From Variibacter gotjawalensis (GTDB taxonomy: Bacteria; Pseudomonadota; Alphaproteobacteria; Rhizobiales; Xanthobacteraceae), in NCBI RefSeq assembly GCF_002355335.1, contig NZ_AP014946.1, positions 1,193,501 to 1,257,500 of the forward strand: DNA of 64,000 nucleotides, read 5' to 3'. A program made the position numbers and the translations under genes. The notes under the pieces were generated by a model, which was not told the origin of the DNA, searched no databases, and was given only the letters and a program-made list of their open reading frames with translations. Shown here in pieces: positions 37,309 through 45,904 of this stretch. Every line of letters starts with the position of its first letter. The first letter of the stretch is position 1.

Positions 37309-38639
37309 TATCCGCGAACCTTTTCGCTGTCCGCAGTCCACCAAGGACCGGGGTCGACGGGCGTACCGTCTTTCCTGAACTCAATATAGAGGGTCGGCTG
37401 GCTCGAACCTATCGGGATAGCTGCGGCGGTTTTAGGGCCGTTACCCATGCTGGCAACAGGTTCCCCGGTCAAAACGAACTGTCCCAAATCCACCGAGATT
37501 CGCTCCATTCCCGCGAGCAAGACATGGTACCCCCCGCCGACGTTCAGGATCAAGAGTTGTCCGTAGGATCGGAACGGTCCCGCATAGACGACCCAGCCGT
37601 CCGTCGGCGCCGTAACCTGCGCGCCGATGCGAGATGCGATCGAAATCCCCTTCTGAGTGCTGCCGAGGCCGTCAGAACTACCGAAATTGCGAATTTTGAT
37701 GCCGCCGACGGGCAGTTTCAGCGACCCTTTGGCATTCGCAAATAAAATTGACGGTTTGAGCTTGTTGGTATCCCGAGGCTGGCCGTCCGGCTGGTCCGGC
37801 GGCGGCGTATTCTCGGCCGGCGCGTTGCGATCAAGCTTCGCGATCAAATCTTTGAGCGAATCGGCCTGGCGGGCGAGCGCCATCATACGTCCGCGTTCGC
37901 CTTCGAGGGCTCGCTCGGCTTCGGCCTGGCGTTTTTGCCGCTCCTCGACCAGCGCCGTCATGCGCACGCGCTCTTGTTCAAGGCCGGCCGCATCCTTAGC
38001 CAGCGCCTCGCGCTCGGCCGTGATGGCGGCCCGGATGTTGACTTGCGCGGCGAGGTCGATCGCGAGCGCCTCGGTCTCAGCGCGCATCGCCGGAACGACG
38101 GCGCCAAGCAGCATCGCGCTGCGCACGGTCTTCAAGGCATCTTCGGGGCGCACGAGCAGCGCAGGCGGTGGACGCTGTCCCATCCGCTGTAGAGCCGCGA
38201 GCAAATCCGCGATGACATGGCGGCGCGCGTAGAGTTTGCCGCGGATCGCCTGCTCTTGTTCGTCGAGACCGCCGAGGCGCGCCTCGGTTGCGAAAACACG
38301 CTCTTCGGCTTCGCGCAGTTTCGTCGCGGTCGCGACGAGAAGCTCCGCGAGCTTGCGGCGATCCTGCCCGATGGTTTCGATTTCGCGCTTGAGCTTGAGT
38401 TCGGTTTCGGCGGCGCGACGCTGATCGGCACGCACACGTTCGAGTTCGCTCTCGCGCATTGCGCGCGCGCCGGCGGCGGCGTGGCGTTCTGCGGCGGGCG
38501 TATTGATGTTGAGTGGCGCGTTGGTTTGCTGCGCGTTCGCGGTCTGTTGCGCGTTCGCGGTCTGTTGCGCATGGACGAATGTCGGCAACCCCGCCGAGGC
38601 GAGCGCAATCATCGTCAGGCGAAGCACGGTCTGGCGCAT
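37308..38639 (-). CDS. EnvC-type murein hydrolase activator, M23/LytM domain
   Basis: 443 residues: signal peptide, a long coiled coil (residues ~55-270, rich in Glu/Arg/Ala/Leu), and a C-terminal LytM domain (GSLKLPVGGIKIRNFGSSDG, then ISIASRIGAQVTAPTDGWVV). The expected zinc ligands HxxxD and HxH are degenerate (GISIAS and YHVLLAG), as in EnvC, which activates amidases without cutting murein itself. An 18-bp tandem repeat encodes QQTANA-type repeats right after the signal peptide. The stop overlaps the ctpA start, consistent with a joint role in cell separation. Confidence 0.92.
   Translation of the reverse strand: MRQTVLRLTMIALASAGLPTFVHAQQTANAQQTANAQQTNAPLNINTPAAERHAAAGARAMRESELERVRADQRRAAETELKLKREIETIGQDRRKLAELLVATATKLREAEERVFATEARLGGLDEQEQAIRGKLYARRHVIADLLAALQRMGQRPPPALLVRPEDALKTVRSAMLLGAVVPAMRAETEALAIDLAAQVNIRAAITAEREALAKDAAGLEQERVRMTALVEERQKRQAEAERALEGERGRMMALARQADSLKDLIAKLDRNAPAENTPPPDQPDGQPRDTNKLKPSILFANAKGSLKLPVGGIKIRNFGSSDGLGSTQKGISIASRIGAQVTAPTDGWVVYAGPFRSYGQLLILNVGGGYHVLLAGMERISVDLGQFVLTGEPVASMGNGPKTAAAIPIGSSQPTLYIEFRKDGTPVDPGPWWTADSEKVRG
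38527..38570 (-). repeat. In-frame 18-bp tandem repeat
   Basis: About 2.5 copies of an 18-base unit in the EnvC-like gene, giving repeated QQTANA at the mature N-terminus. The unit length is a multiple of three, so copy-number change would keep the frame. Confidence 0.75.
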
Positions 38640-38704
38640 CGCACCATTAGTGGCCTCGCATGGTGAAGAGAGGATTAAGTTTTGGCGCGCGGCGGCGGCG
38701 AGGT

Positions 38705-38839
38705 GCGCACCCTCCCCTGGAGGGGGAGGGTCGACGCGAAGCGGCGGGGTGGGGTGAATTATCGGTGTCGCCCAAGCTCACCCCACCCCGCTCACTTGCG
38801 TTCGCGACCCTCCCCCTCCAGGGGAGGGTGGGAGTGCGC
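38705..38839. repeat. Inverted pair of C-rich repeats without a gene
   Basis: Left unit 38705-38757: GCACCCTCCCCTGGAGG, GGAGGGTCGACGCG, then GGCGGGGTGGGG. Right unit 38778-38839 is the reverse-complement version with a slightly different middle. The spacer is only ~20 bases. The layout (hairpin, GGTCGACGCG, then G-rich end) matches the repeat flanking the DUF559 gene, but no gene lies between the arms. It sits between the EnvC-like gene and rlmH. Confidence 0.85.
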
Positions 38840-38846
38840 GGCAGGC

Positions 38847-39326
38847 TCACTCCCGGTGATACGGGTGTCCCGACAGGATCGTCGTCGCGCGGTAGATCTG
38901 CTCCAGCAGCATGATGCGCACCATCTGGTGCGGCCACGTGAAAGCACCGAACGCCAGGCGCTTGGTGGCTTGGTCGCGCACGCTCGGCGCCATCCCGTCG
39001 GCGCCGCCGATGATGAAGCAGCAATCGTGTCCGTCGTCGCGCCAACGCGCAATCAACTCGGCAAAGCCTTTGCTGCCGAGGATATCGCCGCGTTCGTCGA
39101 GCGCCGCGATACGCGCATGCGGCGGCAGAACGTTGGCTATCGCGATGGCTTCCTCGGTCATGCGGCGATCGGCGTCGCGCGCACGGCTTTCGTCGATTTC
39201 GATGATGTCGATCTGGCGGAATCCGAGGCCGCGTCCGGCTTTCACCGCGCGTTCGCGGTAGCGCTCGGCAAGCTGTCGTTCCGGGCCGGATTTGAGGCGG
39301 CCGACCGCCGCAATCGTGATGCGCAA
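38847..39326 (-). CDS. rlmH: 23S rRNA pseudouridine-1915 N3-methyltransferase
   Basis: 159 residues of the SPOUT methyltransferase class that modifies pseudouridine 1915 in helix 69 of 23S rRNA. Features: MRITIAAVGRLKSGPE at the N-terminus, CCFIIGGADGMAPSV (SAM-binding trefoil knot) and the C-terminal MVRIMLLEQIYRATTILSG, then HPYHRE. The length and ending are standard. Follows rsfS on the same strand with ~70 bases between. Confidence 0.96.
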   Translation of the reverse strand: MRITIAAVGRLKSGPERQLAERYRERAVKAGRGLGFRQIDIIEIDESRARDADRRMTEEAIAIANVLPPHARIAALDERGDILGSKGFAELIARWRDDGHDCCFIIGGADGMAPSVRDQATKRLAFGAFTWPHQMVRIMLLEQIYRATTILSGHPYHRE

Positions 39327-39398
39327 AGTACCCGGGCTCCGAACGTCGGTTCGGAGCGAACCTTAGATCATCGCGAGAAATCCCGGGCGGGATTTCTT

Positions 39399-39884
39399 TT
39401 AACTCACGCGGCGCGCCATTTCGGGTGCCCACATCTTCTCGAGATTGTAGAAGGCGCGGACTTCCGGACGGAAGATGTGAACGATGACGTCACCGGCATC
39501 GAGCACCACCCAGTCGCAATGCGGCAGGCCTTCGATCTTCACGCCGCGAATACCGGCTTCGCGCAGCGCCTTTTCGAGGCGGTCCGCGATTGCGCCAACC
39601 TGACGGTTGGAGCGACCGGAGGTGACCACCAAGGCGTCGGCCATGGCGCTCTTCCCAGCGAGATCGATGGTGAGGGTGTCCTCAGCCTTGGCATCGCCAA
39701 GCTCGTCGAGGATCAGTTTCAGCGTCAGTTTCCAACCCTCTTGGTCGAGATCGACCGGCGAGAGCGGAGCGGACTTCGCTTTGCGAGTCCGAGGCGTCAC
39801 GGTGGACAGTGAGGCAATCCTTTCCTTGTCCGGCCGCGGGTTTCCATTCGAAAGGTCCGTGATTCGAGAGGTGCCCGCGGACAC
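39399..39884 (-). CDS. rsfS: Ribosome silencing factor
   Basis: RsfS/Iojap protein that binds uL14 and blocks subunit joining when nutrients are scarce. LTLKLILDELGDAKAEDTLT opens the domain, ADALVVTSGRSNRQVGAIAD is the conserved core, and HCDWVVLDAGDVIVHIFRP closes it. At 161 residues, with a basic N-terminal extension of ~45 before the domain, it is longer than the usual ~110-120. The start is uncertain: the frame opens with GTG at 39884 and no clear ribosome site is visible. GTG at the 29th codon is another option. Confidence 0.93.
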   Translation of the reverse strand: MSAGTSRITDLSNGNPRPDKERIASLSTVTPRTRKAKSAPLSPVDLDQEGWKLTLKLILDELGDAKAEDTLTIDLAGKSAMADALVVTSGRSNRQVGAIADRLEKALREAGIRGVKIEGLPHCDWVVLDAGDVIVHIFRPEVRAFYNLEKMWAPEMARRVS

Positions 39885-40014
39885 ATTAAGATAGGCACCA
39901 GTACCTTATCTTTTCAATGACAGCGCGATCTTTTGGTTGCGAGAGAGCGCGATAACACCAAAGTGTGGCGCGGTAACATCGGCGGTATCGCGAACGCATG
40001 CCCCGTTTCGGGAC

Positions 40015-40611
40015 TTATTTGGCGATCCCGGCCCGGATGGCGCTGGATGACAGCGTCGACTTCATCCCGTGCACGAAAACCCAGGCCGGCGGCTTCATGC
40101 CGGCTAGCTGGGCGGCACGCTCCTCGGGCCATCGCGCGCGGGAAAAGCGCTGCGCGGCCGGAGAGCCAAGCGCGTCCAGCGTCTCGCCGCCGCGATCCAT
40201 GAAACACAGCGGCACCATCTCGAAAATCTCGTCCCAGGCCCGCCAGCGGTGGAATTCTTCAAGCACGTCGGCGCCCGAGATCCAGACAAAACGCGCACGC
40301 GGGCAGCGCTCACGCAGATACCGCAGCGTATCCACCGTGTAGCGCGTACCGATTTGCTGCTCGACGTCGGTGACGACGATGCGCGGGTGGTTGGCGACGC
40401 GTCGCGCTGCCGCTAGGCGCTCGGCGAGCGGCGGCAGGCCGCGCGTGTCTTTGAGCGGGTTGCCCGGTGAGACGATCCACCAGACGAAGTCGAGATGCAG
40501 ACGCTTCATCGCCAGCAGCGTGATGGCGCGATGCGCCGCATGCGGCGGATTGAATGAGCCGCCGAACAGGCCGATGCGCAGACCGGCGGAGGGCGGGAGT
40601 CGTGCGATCAT
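40015..40611 (-). CDS. nadD: Nicotinate-nucleotide adenylyltransferase
   Basis: 198 residues; adenylates nicotinate mononucleotide in NAD synthesis. GLFGGSFNPPHAAH at residues ~14-27 is the nucleotidyltransferase signature, WWIVSPGNPLK binds the nucleotide, VWISGADVLEEFHRW is the family-specific motif, and SSSAIRAGI near the end matches ISSTxIR. Just 13 bases after proA ends, on the same strand, so probably one operon. Confidence 0.96.
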   Translation of the reverse strand: MIARLPPSAGLRIGLFGGSFNPPHAAHRAITLLAMKRLHLDFVWWIVSPGNPLKDTRGLPPLAERLAAARRVANHPRIVVTDVEQQIGTRYTVDTLRYLRERCPRARFVWISGADVLEEFHRWRAWDEIFEMVPLCFMDRGGETLDALGSPAAQRFSRARWPEERAAQLAGMKPPAWVFVHGMKSTLSSSAIRAGIAK

Positions 40612-40624
40612 GCAGAGCTTGCGA

Positions 40625-41914
40625 TCACGGACGCGTCTGGCCCGATCCGTGGATGCGATACTTGAACGTCGTCAGTTGCTCGACGCCGACCGGGCCACGT
40701 GCGTGCATGCGGCCGGTCGAGATGCCGATCTCGGCGCCGAAGCCGAATTCGCCGCCGTCGGCAAACTGCGTCGATGCATTGTGCAGCACGATCGCACTAT
40801 CGACCTGGGCCAAGAATTTATCGGCGGCGGCCTGATCCGCCGTGACGATCGCGTCGGTGTGATGCGAGCCGTACCGCTCGATATGCGCGATCGCATCGTC
40901 CACGCCGTCGACGACTTTTGCCGCGATGATCGCGTCGAGATATTCAGCCGGCCAGTCTTCCTCGGTCGCGGGTTTCACACGCGTATCGGTTTTCTGCACG
41001 GCCGCATCGCCGCGCACTTCGCAGCCCGCATCGATCAGCATGTCGACCAGCGGTTTAAGATGTGTCTGTGCCGCAGCGCGATCGACGAGCAGCGTCTCGG
41101 CCGCGCCGCAGACGCCGGTGCGCCGCAACTTCGCGTTGAGCACGATATCCTTCGCCATCGCGAGGTCGGCGGCCTTGTCGACATAGACATGCACGACGCC
41201 CTCAAGATGCGCGAATACCGGCACGCGCGCTTCCGTCTGCACGCGCGCGACGAGGCCCTTGCCGCCGCGCGGCACGATCACGTCGATGTTGCTGTCTAGG
41301 CCCGCGAGCATCATGCCGACGGCGGCGCGATCCCGCGTCGGCACGATCTGGATCGCATCCTCGGGGAGACCCGCGATGCGCAGGCCTTCGGTCAGCGCCG
41401 CGTGGATCGCACGCGAGGAGCGGAAGCTGTCCGAGCCGCCGCGCAGGATGACCGCGTTGCCGGCCTTGAGGCACAGCGCGCCCGCGTCGGCCGTAACGTT
41501 CGGGCGACTCTCGTAGATGACGCCGACGACGCCGAGCGGAACGCGCACGCGCTCGATCGTCATGCCGTTTGGCCGCTGCCAGCTCTCGGTGACCTTGCCG
41601 ACCGCATCTTCCACCGCCGCGACGACCTCGAGGCCGGTCGCCATCGCTTCGACGCGCGCTTCGTTGAGCGTCAGGCGGTCGAGAAACGAGCCGGTCATGC
41701 CGGCGGCCTTGCCGTCTTTCACATCCTCGGCATTCGCCGCGATGATGTCGGCAGAGCGTCGGCGGATTTCGGCCGCCATCGCGGTCAGCGCGGCGTTTTT
41801 CTGCGCAGCGCCGGCCTGCCCGAGCGAACGCGCGGCAACACGCGCGCGGCGGCCGAGATCGGCCATCGCGGTCGCGATATCGTTGCCTTCGATGCTCTTC
41901 AGCGGGGCGGTCAT
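40625..41914 (-). CDS. proA: Gamma-glutamyl phosphate reductase
   Basis: 429 residues. The second step of proline synthesis, giving glutamate-5-semialdehyde with NADPH. The catalytic Cys is in [13 protein letters not shown] near residue 260, [20 protein letters not shown] is the NADP region, and [20 protein letters not shown] near the end is a family signature. proB, usually just before it, lies outside: the next gene upstream, yciB, is on the opposite strand. Confidence 0.97.
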   Translation of the reverse strand: MTAPLKSIEGNDIATAMADLGRRARVAARSLGQAGAAQKNAALTAMAAEIRRRSADIIAANAEDVKDGKAAGMTGSFLDRLTLNEARVEAMATGLEVVAAVEDAVGKVTESWQRPNGMTIERVRVPLGVVGVIYESRPNVTADAGALCLKAGNAVILRGGSDSFRSSRAIHAALTEGLRIAGLPEDAIQIVPTRDRAAVGMMLAGLDSNIDVIVPRGGKGLVARVQTEARVPVFAHLEGVVHVYVDKAADLAMAKDIVLNAKLRRTGVCGAAETLLVDRAAAQTHLKPLVDMLIDAGCEVRGDAAVQKTDTRVKPATEEDWPAEYLDAIIAAKVVDGVDDAIAHIERYGSHHTDAIVTADQAAADKFLAQVDSAIVLHNASTQFADGGEFGFGAEIGISTGRMHARGPVGVEQLTTFKYRIHGSGQTRP

Positions 41915-42029
41915 TGGTCCATTCCGGTCAGTCGGCGCGGCTTATAACATAGGTTTGACGGCCGCCGAGGGAAGAAATCTGGCCAAAAATCCTTCGATCC
42001 GCCGGAGTTTGTGGGCTAGAAGGCTGCCC

Positions 42030-42608
42030 ATGAGCGAAAAGAAGTCCGAACCGCCGCTGTTGCGCCTCGCCCTCGAACTCGGGCCGTTGCTGCTGTTCTT
42101 CCTCGTCTACTCGCGGGTCGAAATGTACACGGCGATCATCGTGTTCATGATCGTCACCGCGATCGCGATGGCGATCTCCTTCGCGCTGACCCGGCACATC
42201 TCGACCATGTCGACGGTCTCGGCCGTCATCGTCTTCGTGTTCGGCGGGCTGACGCTCTATCTGCACGACGAAACGTTCTTCAAGATGAAGCCGACGATCA
42301 TTTACGGCCTCTTCGCCGCGACGCTGCTCGGAGGATTGCTGTTCGGGAAAACGTTGCTGCAGAACGTGTTCGGCACGATCTTCGAGGTGACACCGGCAGG
42401 CTGGCGCGTTCTGACGCAACGCTGGGGGTTATTCTTTCTCTTTCTTGCGCTGCTCAACGAGGTCGTTTGGCGCACGATGTCGACGGACTTCTGGGTGAAG
42501 TTCAAAGTCTTCGGCATCATCCCGCTGATCTTCATCTTCGGCATGCTGCAGGCGTCGGTTCTCGACCGTTACGCCGTCCCGAAAGCGCCGGAAGGCGAGA
42601 AAAGCTAG
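42030..42608 (+). CDS. yciB: Inner-membrane septation protein A (YciB/IspZ family)
   Basis: 192 residues and about six transmembrane helices. LALELGPLLLFFLVYSRVEM begins the conserved domain and KPTIIYGLFAATLLGGLLFG, LLNEVVWRTMSTDFWVKFK are family signatures. YciB contributes to cell-envelope synthesis and division; the exact role is unclear. The ATG at 42030 follows AGAAGG; the much longer open frame (to 41517) overlaps proA on the other strand and is not real coding. A dispersed repeat starts immediately after the stop. Confidence 0.94.
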   Translation: MSEKKSEPPLLRLALELGPLLLFFLVYSRVEMYTAIIVFMIVTAIAMAISFALTRHISTMSTVSAVIVFVFGGLTLYLHDETFFKMKPTIIYGLFAATLLGGLLFGKTLLQNVFGTIFEVTPAGWRVLTQRWGLFFLFLALLNEVVWRTMSTDFWVKFKVFGIIPLIFIFGMLQASVLDRYAVPKAPEGEKS

Positions 42609-42609
42609 A

Positions 42610-42653
42610 GCATTTCCAGGCGAAGTGGATACCGGTTCGCCGTCCGGGAATGC
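42610..42653 (+). repeat. Dispersed repeat after yciB
   Basis: GCATTTCC ... GAAGTGGATACCGGTTCGCC ... GGGAATGC. Arms are imperfectly complementary. The core GTGGA-ACCGGTT is shared with the repeat at 31525-31571, so the two are diverged members of one family. It also lies between two convergent genes, where it may serve as a transcript end. Confidence 0.75.
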
Positions 42654-42663
42654 GACTCAAAAA

Positions 42664-43248
42664 CTACTGTCCGACCTTCGCGCGCTCGAGCGCTGGCTTG
42701 ATCTGACGCTCGTAATTCTCCGGCGTCAGGCCGCCGACCAGCTTGAAGACGATCTTGCCTTCGCGATCGACGACGAACGTTTCCGGCACGCCGTAGACGC
42801 CCCATTCGATCGACGCGCGGGCATTTGCATCGGTGCCGATCGCGACGAACGGGTTGCCGTATCGGCCGAGAAAACGCCGCGCGTTTTCGGCCTTGTCGCG
42901 TTGATTGATGCCGACGAGCCGCACGCCGCTCTCGGCGAGTTGCATCAGCAGCGGAGCCTCGTCGCGGCATGGGTCGCACCACGACGCCCACACATTCACC
43001 AGCGTAACGTGTCCCTTGAGCGTTTCGGGCGACAGGCCCGGCACAGGCTTGCCGTCGCGCAGCAATCCGTCGATGCCTTCGAGAGACGTCTGCGGCGCGG
43101 GCTTCCCAATCAGCGCCGACGGAAGCCGCGACGGATCGCCGGCGAAGAGCCGGATAAAGAACAAGGTCGCCAGCGCCGCAAACAGCGCGAGCGGAATTAG
43201 CCACAGAATGCGGCGTGATGTATTTCGCGGTTCCGCGGCATCGCTCAC
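42664..43248 (-). CDS. ccmG: Thiol:disulfide interchange protein CcmG/DsbE
   Basis: 194 residues: membrane anchor (ILWLIPLALFAALATLFFI) and a periplasmic thioredoxin fold with the active site WASWCDPCRDEAP. It keeps apocytochrome c cysteines reduced for heme attachment. GVYGVPETFVVDREGKIVFK is a typical CcmG motif. The GTG start at 43248 overlaps the ccmD stop (GTGA), so the start is fixed by the operon. Confidence 0.96.
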   Translation of the reverse strand: MSDAAEPRNTSRRILWLIPLALFAALATLFFIRLFAGDPSRLPSALIGKPAPQTSLEGIDGLLRDGKPVPGLSPETLKGHVTLVNVWASWCDPCRDEAPLLMQLAESGVRLVGINQRDKAENARRFLGRYGNPFVAIGTDANARASIEWGVYGVPETFVVDREGKIVFKLVGGLTPENYERQIKPALERAKVGQ

Positions 43249-43418
43249 AGGGTATCTCCCGCTGAACGGCGGCCGAAGCCGCGCTGTTCGAGATCGGCGA
43301 GCGTACGGCGTTGCACGCGATAATCAGCGACCACCCAGATGAGCAGAGCCGTGATCACGGTGGTCGCCACAGCGTAGGAGCCGACGATGAACGTCGCGTG
43401 CGGTCCGAGCGTGCTCAT
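43245..43418 (-). CDS. ccmD: Heme exporter protein CcmD
   Basis: A 57-residue protein too small for many gene finders. Read by hand on minus: MSTLGPHATFIVGSYAVATT, then one transmembrane helix (VITALLIWVVADYR), and a basic tail VQRRTLADLEQRGF. This matches CcmD, which holds CcmE near the CcmABC complex. The four-base ATGA overlap with ccmC and the four-base GTGA overlap with ccmG strongly support it. The topology, one helix with cytoplasmic basic C-terminus, is as expected. Confidence 0.93.
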   Translation of the reverse strand: MSTLGPHATFIVGSYAVATTVITALLIWVVADYRVQRRTLADLEQRGFGRRSAGDTL

Positions 43419-44140
43419 GCGGCACTCGCTTGCCGCAAGCGCATCGTGCGCACACGGCGGCGCAGGATCTCATTGCGCATCGCGGCGAGGTGTAGCGTGA
43501 CGAAGAGGAGGAAGAATGCGGCCGCCATTGTCAGCAGCGGCGTCAGGATCGTCGGGTGGATCGCCGCGCCGCCGAGCCGCACGACCGACGCCGGCTGATG
43601 CAGCGTGTTCCACCAATCGACCGAGAATTTGATGATCGGCAAGTTGACGGCGCCGACCAGCGTGAGGATCGCGGCAAGCCGTCCGGCACGCGACGGCTCA
43701 TCGACTGCGCTCCACAGTGCGAGCAGCCCAAGATACATGAGGAAGAGGACGAGCACCGAAGTGAGGCGAGCGTCCCACACCCAATAGGTGCCCCATGTCG
43801 GCCGCCCCCACAGCGCGCCGGTGACGAGACAAATCAGCGTGAACGCCGCGCCGATCGGCATCGCTGCGCGTGCCGCAACGTCGGCGAGCGGGTGCCGCCA
43901 GACCAGCGTGCCGAGCGCCGAGAGGCTCATGACGGCCCAAATGCCCATCGCGAGCCACGCCGACGGCACGTGAATGAACATGATCTTCACGGTCGCGCCC
44001 TGCTGGTAATCGTCAGGCGCGTTCCACGCGAGATAAAGCCCGGTCGCCAGCACGATCGCGGTCGCGGCGATGAGCCACGGCAAGACGCGTTCGGTGAAGC
44101 GCAAGAAGCGCGTCGGGTTGGCGAGGTCGATTAGAGCCAT
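43415..44140 (-). CDS. ccmC: Heme exporter protein CcmC
   Basis: 241 residues, six transmembrane helices and the tryptophan-rich WWD signature GRPTWGTYWVWDARLTS between helices 3 and 4, which binds heme. CcmC hands heme to CcmE. FIHVPSAWLAMGIW contains the conserved His. It starts 100 bases after ccmB ends, on the same strand, and overlaps ccmD by four bases. Confidence 0.96.
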   Translation of the reverse strand: MALIDLANPTRFLRFTERVLPWLIAATAIVLATGLYLAWNAPDDYQQGATVKIMFIHVPSAWLAMGIWAVMSLSALGTLVWRHPLADVAARAAMPIGAAFTLICLVTGALWGRPTWGTYWVWDARLTSVLVLFLMYLGLLALWSAVDEPSRAGRLAAILTLVGAVNLPIIKFSVDWWNTLHQPASVVRLGGAAIHPTILTPLLTMAAAFFLLFVTLHLAAMRNEILRRRVRTMRLRQASAA

Positions 44141-44240
44141 GCGTTACGATACTGCGGCCACCTGGCCGGATTGAGGGTGATAAGGGGCAAGAGCCGGTCG
44201 CGCAATGCGCTGCTTTTCGCGGTAACGCGATCGCGATGCA

Positions 44241-44888
44241 TTACTCCATCCCCTGCCGCAACGCCGCCGCGGCCGCGAAAGGGGCCGCCGCGAGGCTGAC
44301 GAGGCTCAGCGCAAGCAGAATGAGAAAAGGCGCGCCGAATTCGCCCGGCGTTGTGGCGGCTGCGACACCGAAGATCAACACCGGCACCGACAGAGGCAAT
44401 ACGAGGATCGGCAATAGAAGGCCGCCGCGCCGCAGCGTGACGCTGAGCGCCGCGCCGATGACGCCGATCAGCGTCAGCGCGGGCGTGCCGGCGAGCAACG
44501 TCAACGCGACGTGCAGCGAGACGGCGGGCTCGATGTTGAGCATCAAGCCGAGCAGCGGCGTCGCGACAACCAGCGGCAGCGCGCTGGTGATCCAATGCGC
44601 AAGCGCCTTCGCGATGACTGAAAGTTCAAGCGGCGTGCGCGCCATCAACATGAGATCGAGCGCGCCGTCGTCGTGATCCGCCGCGAATAAGCGATCGAGC
44701 GTGAGCAGGCTCGCCAGCAATGCCCCGAGCCACAGCATCGCGGGACCGATGCGTTTGAGCAGCGGCAGATCGGGACCGACAGCGAATGGCAGTAACGCTA
44801 TCAACACGAGAAAGAACAACACGCCCATCAGCGCGCCGCCGCCGGTGCGCAGAGCGAGCTTGAAATCGCGGCCGAGGAGGGCGCTCAT
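44241..44888 (-). CDS. ccmB: Heme exporter protein CcmB
   Basis: 215 residues and about six transmembrane helices; the membrane part of the CcmAB ABC unit that releases heme-loaded Ccm[21 protein letters not shown] is the cytosolic contact loop, and PLLGLMLNI and the C-terminal stretch of alanine-rich helix fit. ATG 44888 is fixed by an ATGA overlap with the ccmA stop; the longer frame to 44987 is not needed. Confidence 0.94.
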   Translation of the reverse strand: MSALLGRDFKLALRTGGGALMGVLFFLVLIALLPFAVGPDLPLLKRIGPAMLWLGALLASLLTLDRLFAADHDDGALDLMLMARTPLELSVIAKALAHWITSALPLVVATPLLGLMLNIEPAVSLHVALTLLAGTPALTLIGVIGAALSVTLRRGGLLLPILVLPLSVPVLIFGVAAATTPGEFGAPFLILLALSLVSLAAAPFAAAAALRQGME

Positions 44889-45517
44889 GCGGCGCCCCCG
44901 AGTGCGAGATTTTGCTCGCCCGGAAGCGCGAGCGGCGCATGCGTCGCCGCAACAATGATGCCGCCGGCCGCGAGATGCGCGGCGCACAGCGTCGCGAACA
45001 TCTCCTGACCGGATCTGTCGAGCGCGGCTGTCGGCTCGTCGAGCAGCCAGATCGGACGATGGACCGCGATCAATCGCGCGAGGGAAAGACGCCTGCGTTG
45101 GCCGGCCGATAGGTAGCCGCCGGGCAGGTCGGCGAGGCTGCCGAGCCCGACCGCCGCGAGCGCGTCATCGATCGAGCGCGCCGGTTCGCCGCCAAGGAAA
45201 TCGCGCCAGAACTCAAGATTTTCGCCGACGCTGAGCGACGCCTTCACGGGATCGAGATGCCCCGCATAGTGGCAATGCTCGGCGAGAGTATGCTCTGCGT
45301 CGCCGCCCTCGGCCGCGACCGTGCCCATGCTCGGCCTAACGAGGCCCGCGATGACGCGGAGGAGCGACGACTTGCCGGCGCCGTTCGGTCCCGTCAGCAC
45401 CAGTGCGGAACCGGAGGGCACCGCGAAGCTCAGCCGCTCGAAAACGATGCGGCCGCCGCGGATGCAGGCTAGATCGGTTGCGATGAGGCGCGTGATGTCG
45501 CCTGCGCGGGTTGGCAT
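44885..45517 (-). CDS. ccmA: Cytochrome c biogenesis ATPase CcmA
   Basis: About 210 residues. ABC ATPase motifs: Walker [20 protein letters not shown], signature [14 protein letters not shown], Walker [13 protein letters not shown], and the switch His in VAATHAP. It drives CcmB. I start at the ATG at 45517 ([20 protein letters not shown]); an in-frame TTG at 45562 would add 15 residues. Neither has a strong ribosome site. The parDE module lies upstream, on the other strand. Confidence 0.94.
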   Translation of the reverse strand: MPTRAGDITRLIATDLACIRGGRIVFERLSFAVPSGSALVLTGPNGAGKSSLLRVIAGLVRPSMGTVAAEGGDAEHTLAEHCHYAGHLDPVKASLSVGENLEFWRDFLGGEPARSIDDALAAVGLGSLADLPGGYLSAGQRRRLSLARLIAVHRPIWLLDEPTAALDRSGQEMFATLCAAHLAAGGIIVAATHAPLALPGEQNLALGGAA

Positions 45518-45631
45518 CGTCGGAACTCTGGTCGCGGGCAGCAAGAGCGCCGACTCCGCCAAGTCTCTTGGCGACGGTTATCGCGTTCGCGGCTATCGCG
45601 AAAGCGCCCTCTAGGGATTGCCTGAATCGGC

Positions 45632-45650
45632 TTTGATAACTATTATCAAA
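45632..45650 (+). promoter_or_regulatory. Operator palindrome of parDE
   Basis: TTTGATAA-CTA-TTATCAAA: perfect 8-bp inverted repeat, ending two bases before the parD ATG. It occupies the place where a ribosome site would be, so the mRNA may be leaderless or the promoter may lie within the palindrome. Autorepression by ParD or the ParDE complex is the usual role. Confidence 0.8.
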
Positions 45651-45652
45651 TT

Positions 45653-45904
45653 ATGATCAGTGCCGATTTGGGTGCCAACCTCGAGGACTATGTCGCCAGA
45701 CTGGTCGAGGCAGGGCGATATAATTCGAAGAGCGAGGTTTTGCGGGAAGGGGTCCGGCTCGTCCAGGAGCGGGAGACGCGGCTTGCCGTGCTCGACGCCG
45801 CCCTCGCACGCGGTCTAGCCGACGCGGATGCGGGCCGCATTTTCGCCGCCGAGGCCTTTTTCGATCAGCTCGACGGCAAACTGAAAGGTAGTTCGAAGAC
45901 ATGA
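45653..45904 (+). CDS. parD: ParD-type antitoxin (ribbon-helix-helix)
   Basis: 83 residues. The N-terminal half, GANLEDYVARLVEAGRYNSK followed by SEVLREGVRLVQERE, is the ParD/CopG ribbon-helix-helix that binds DNA and dimerises. The acidic C-terminus (ALARGLADADAGRI) wraps the toxin. It is directly preceded by a palindrome and overlaps the toxin gene by four bases (ATGA). Family assignment is clear; the exact subgroup is not. Confidence 0.92.
   Translation: MISADLGANLEDYVARLVEAGRYNSKSEVLREGVRLVQERETRLAVLDAALARGLADADAGRIFAAEAFFDQLDGKLKGSSKT

Noticed and set aside
41517-42029. An N-terminal extension of yciB by 171 codons
   Set aside because: That part is antisense to proA; the family N-terminus begins at 42030 with its own ribosome site.
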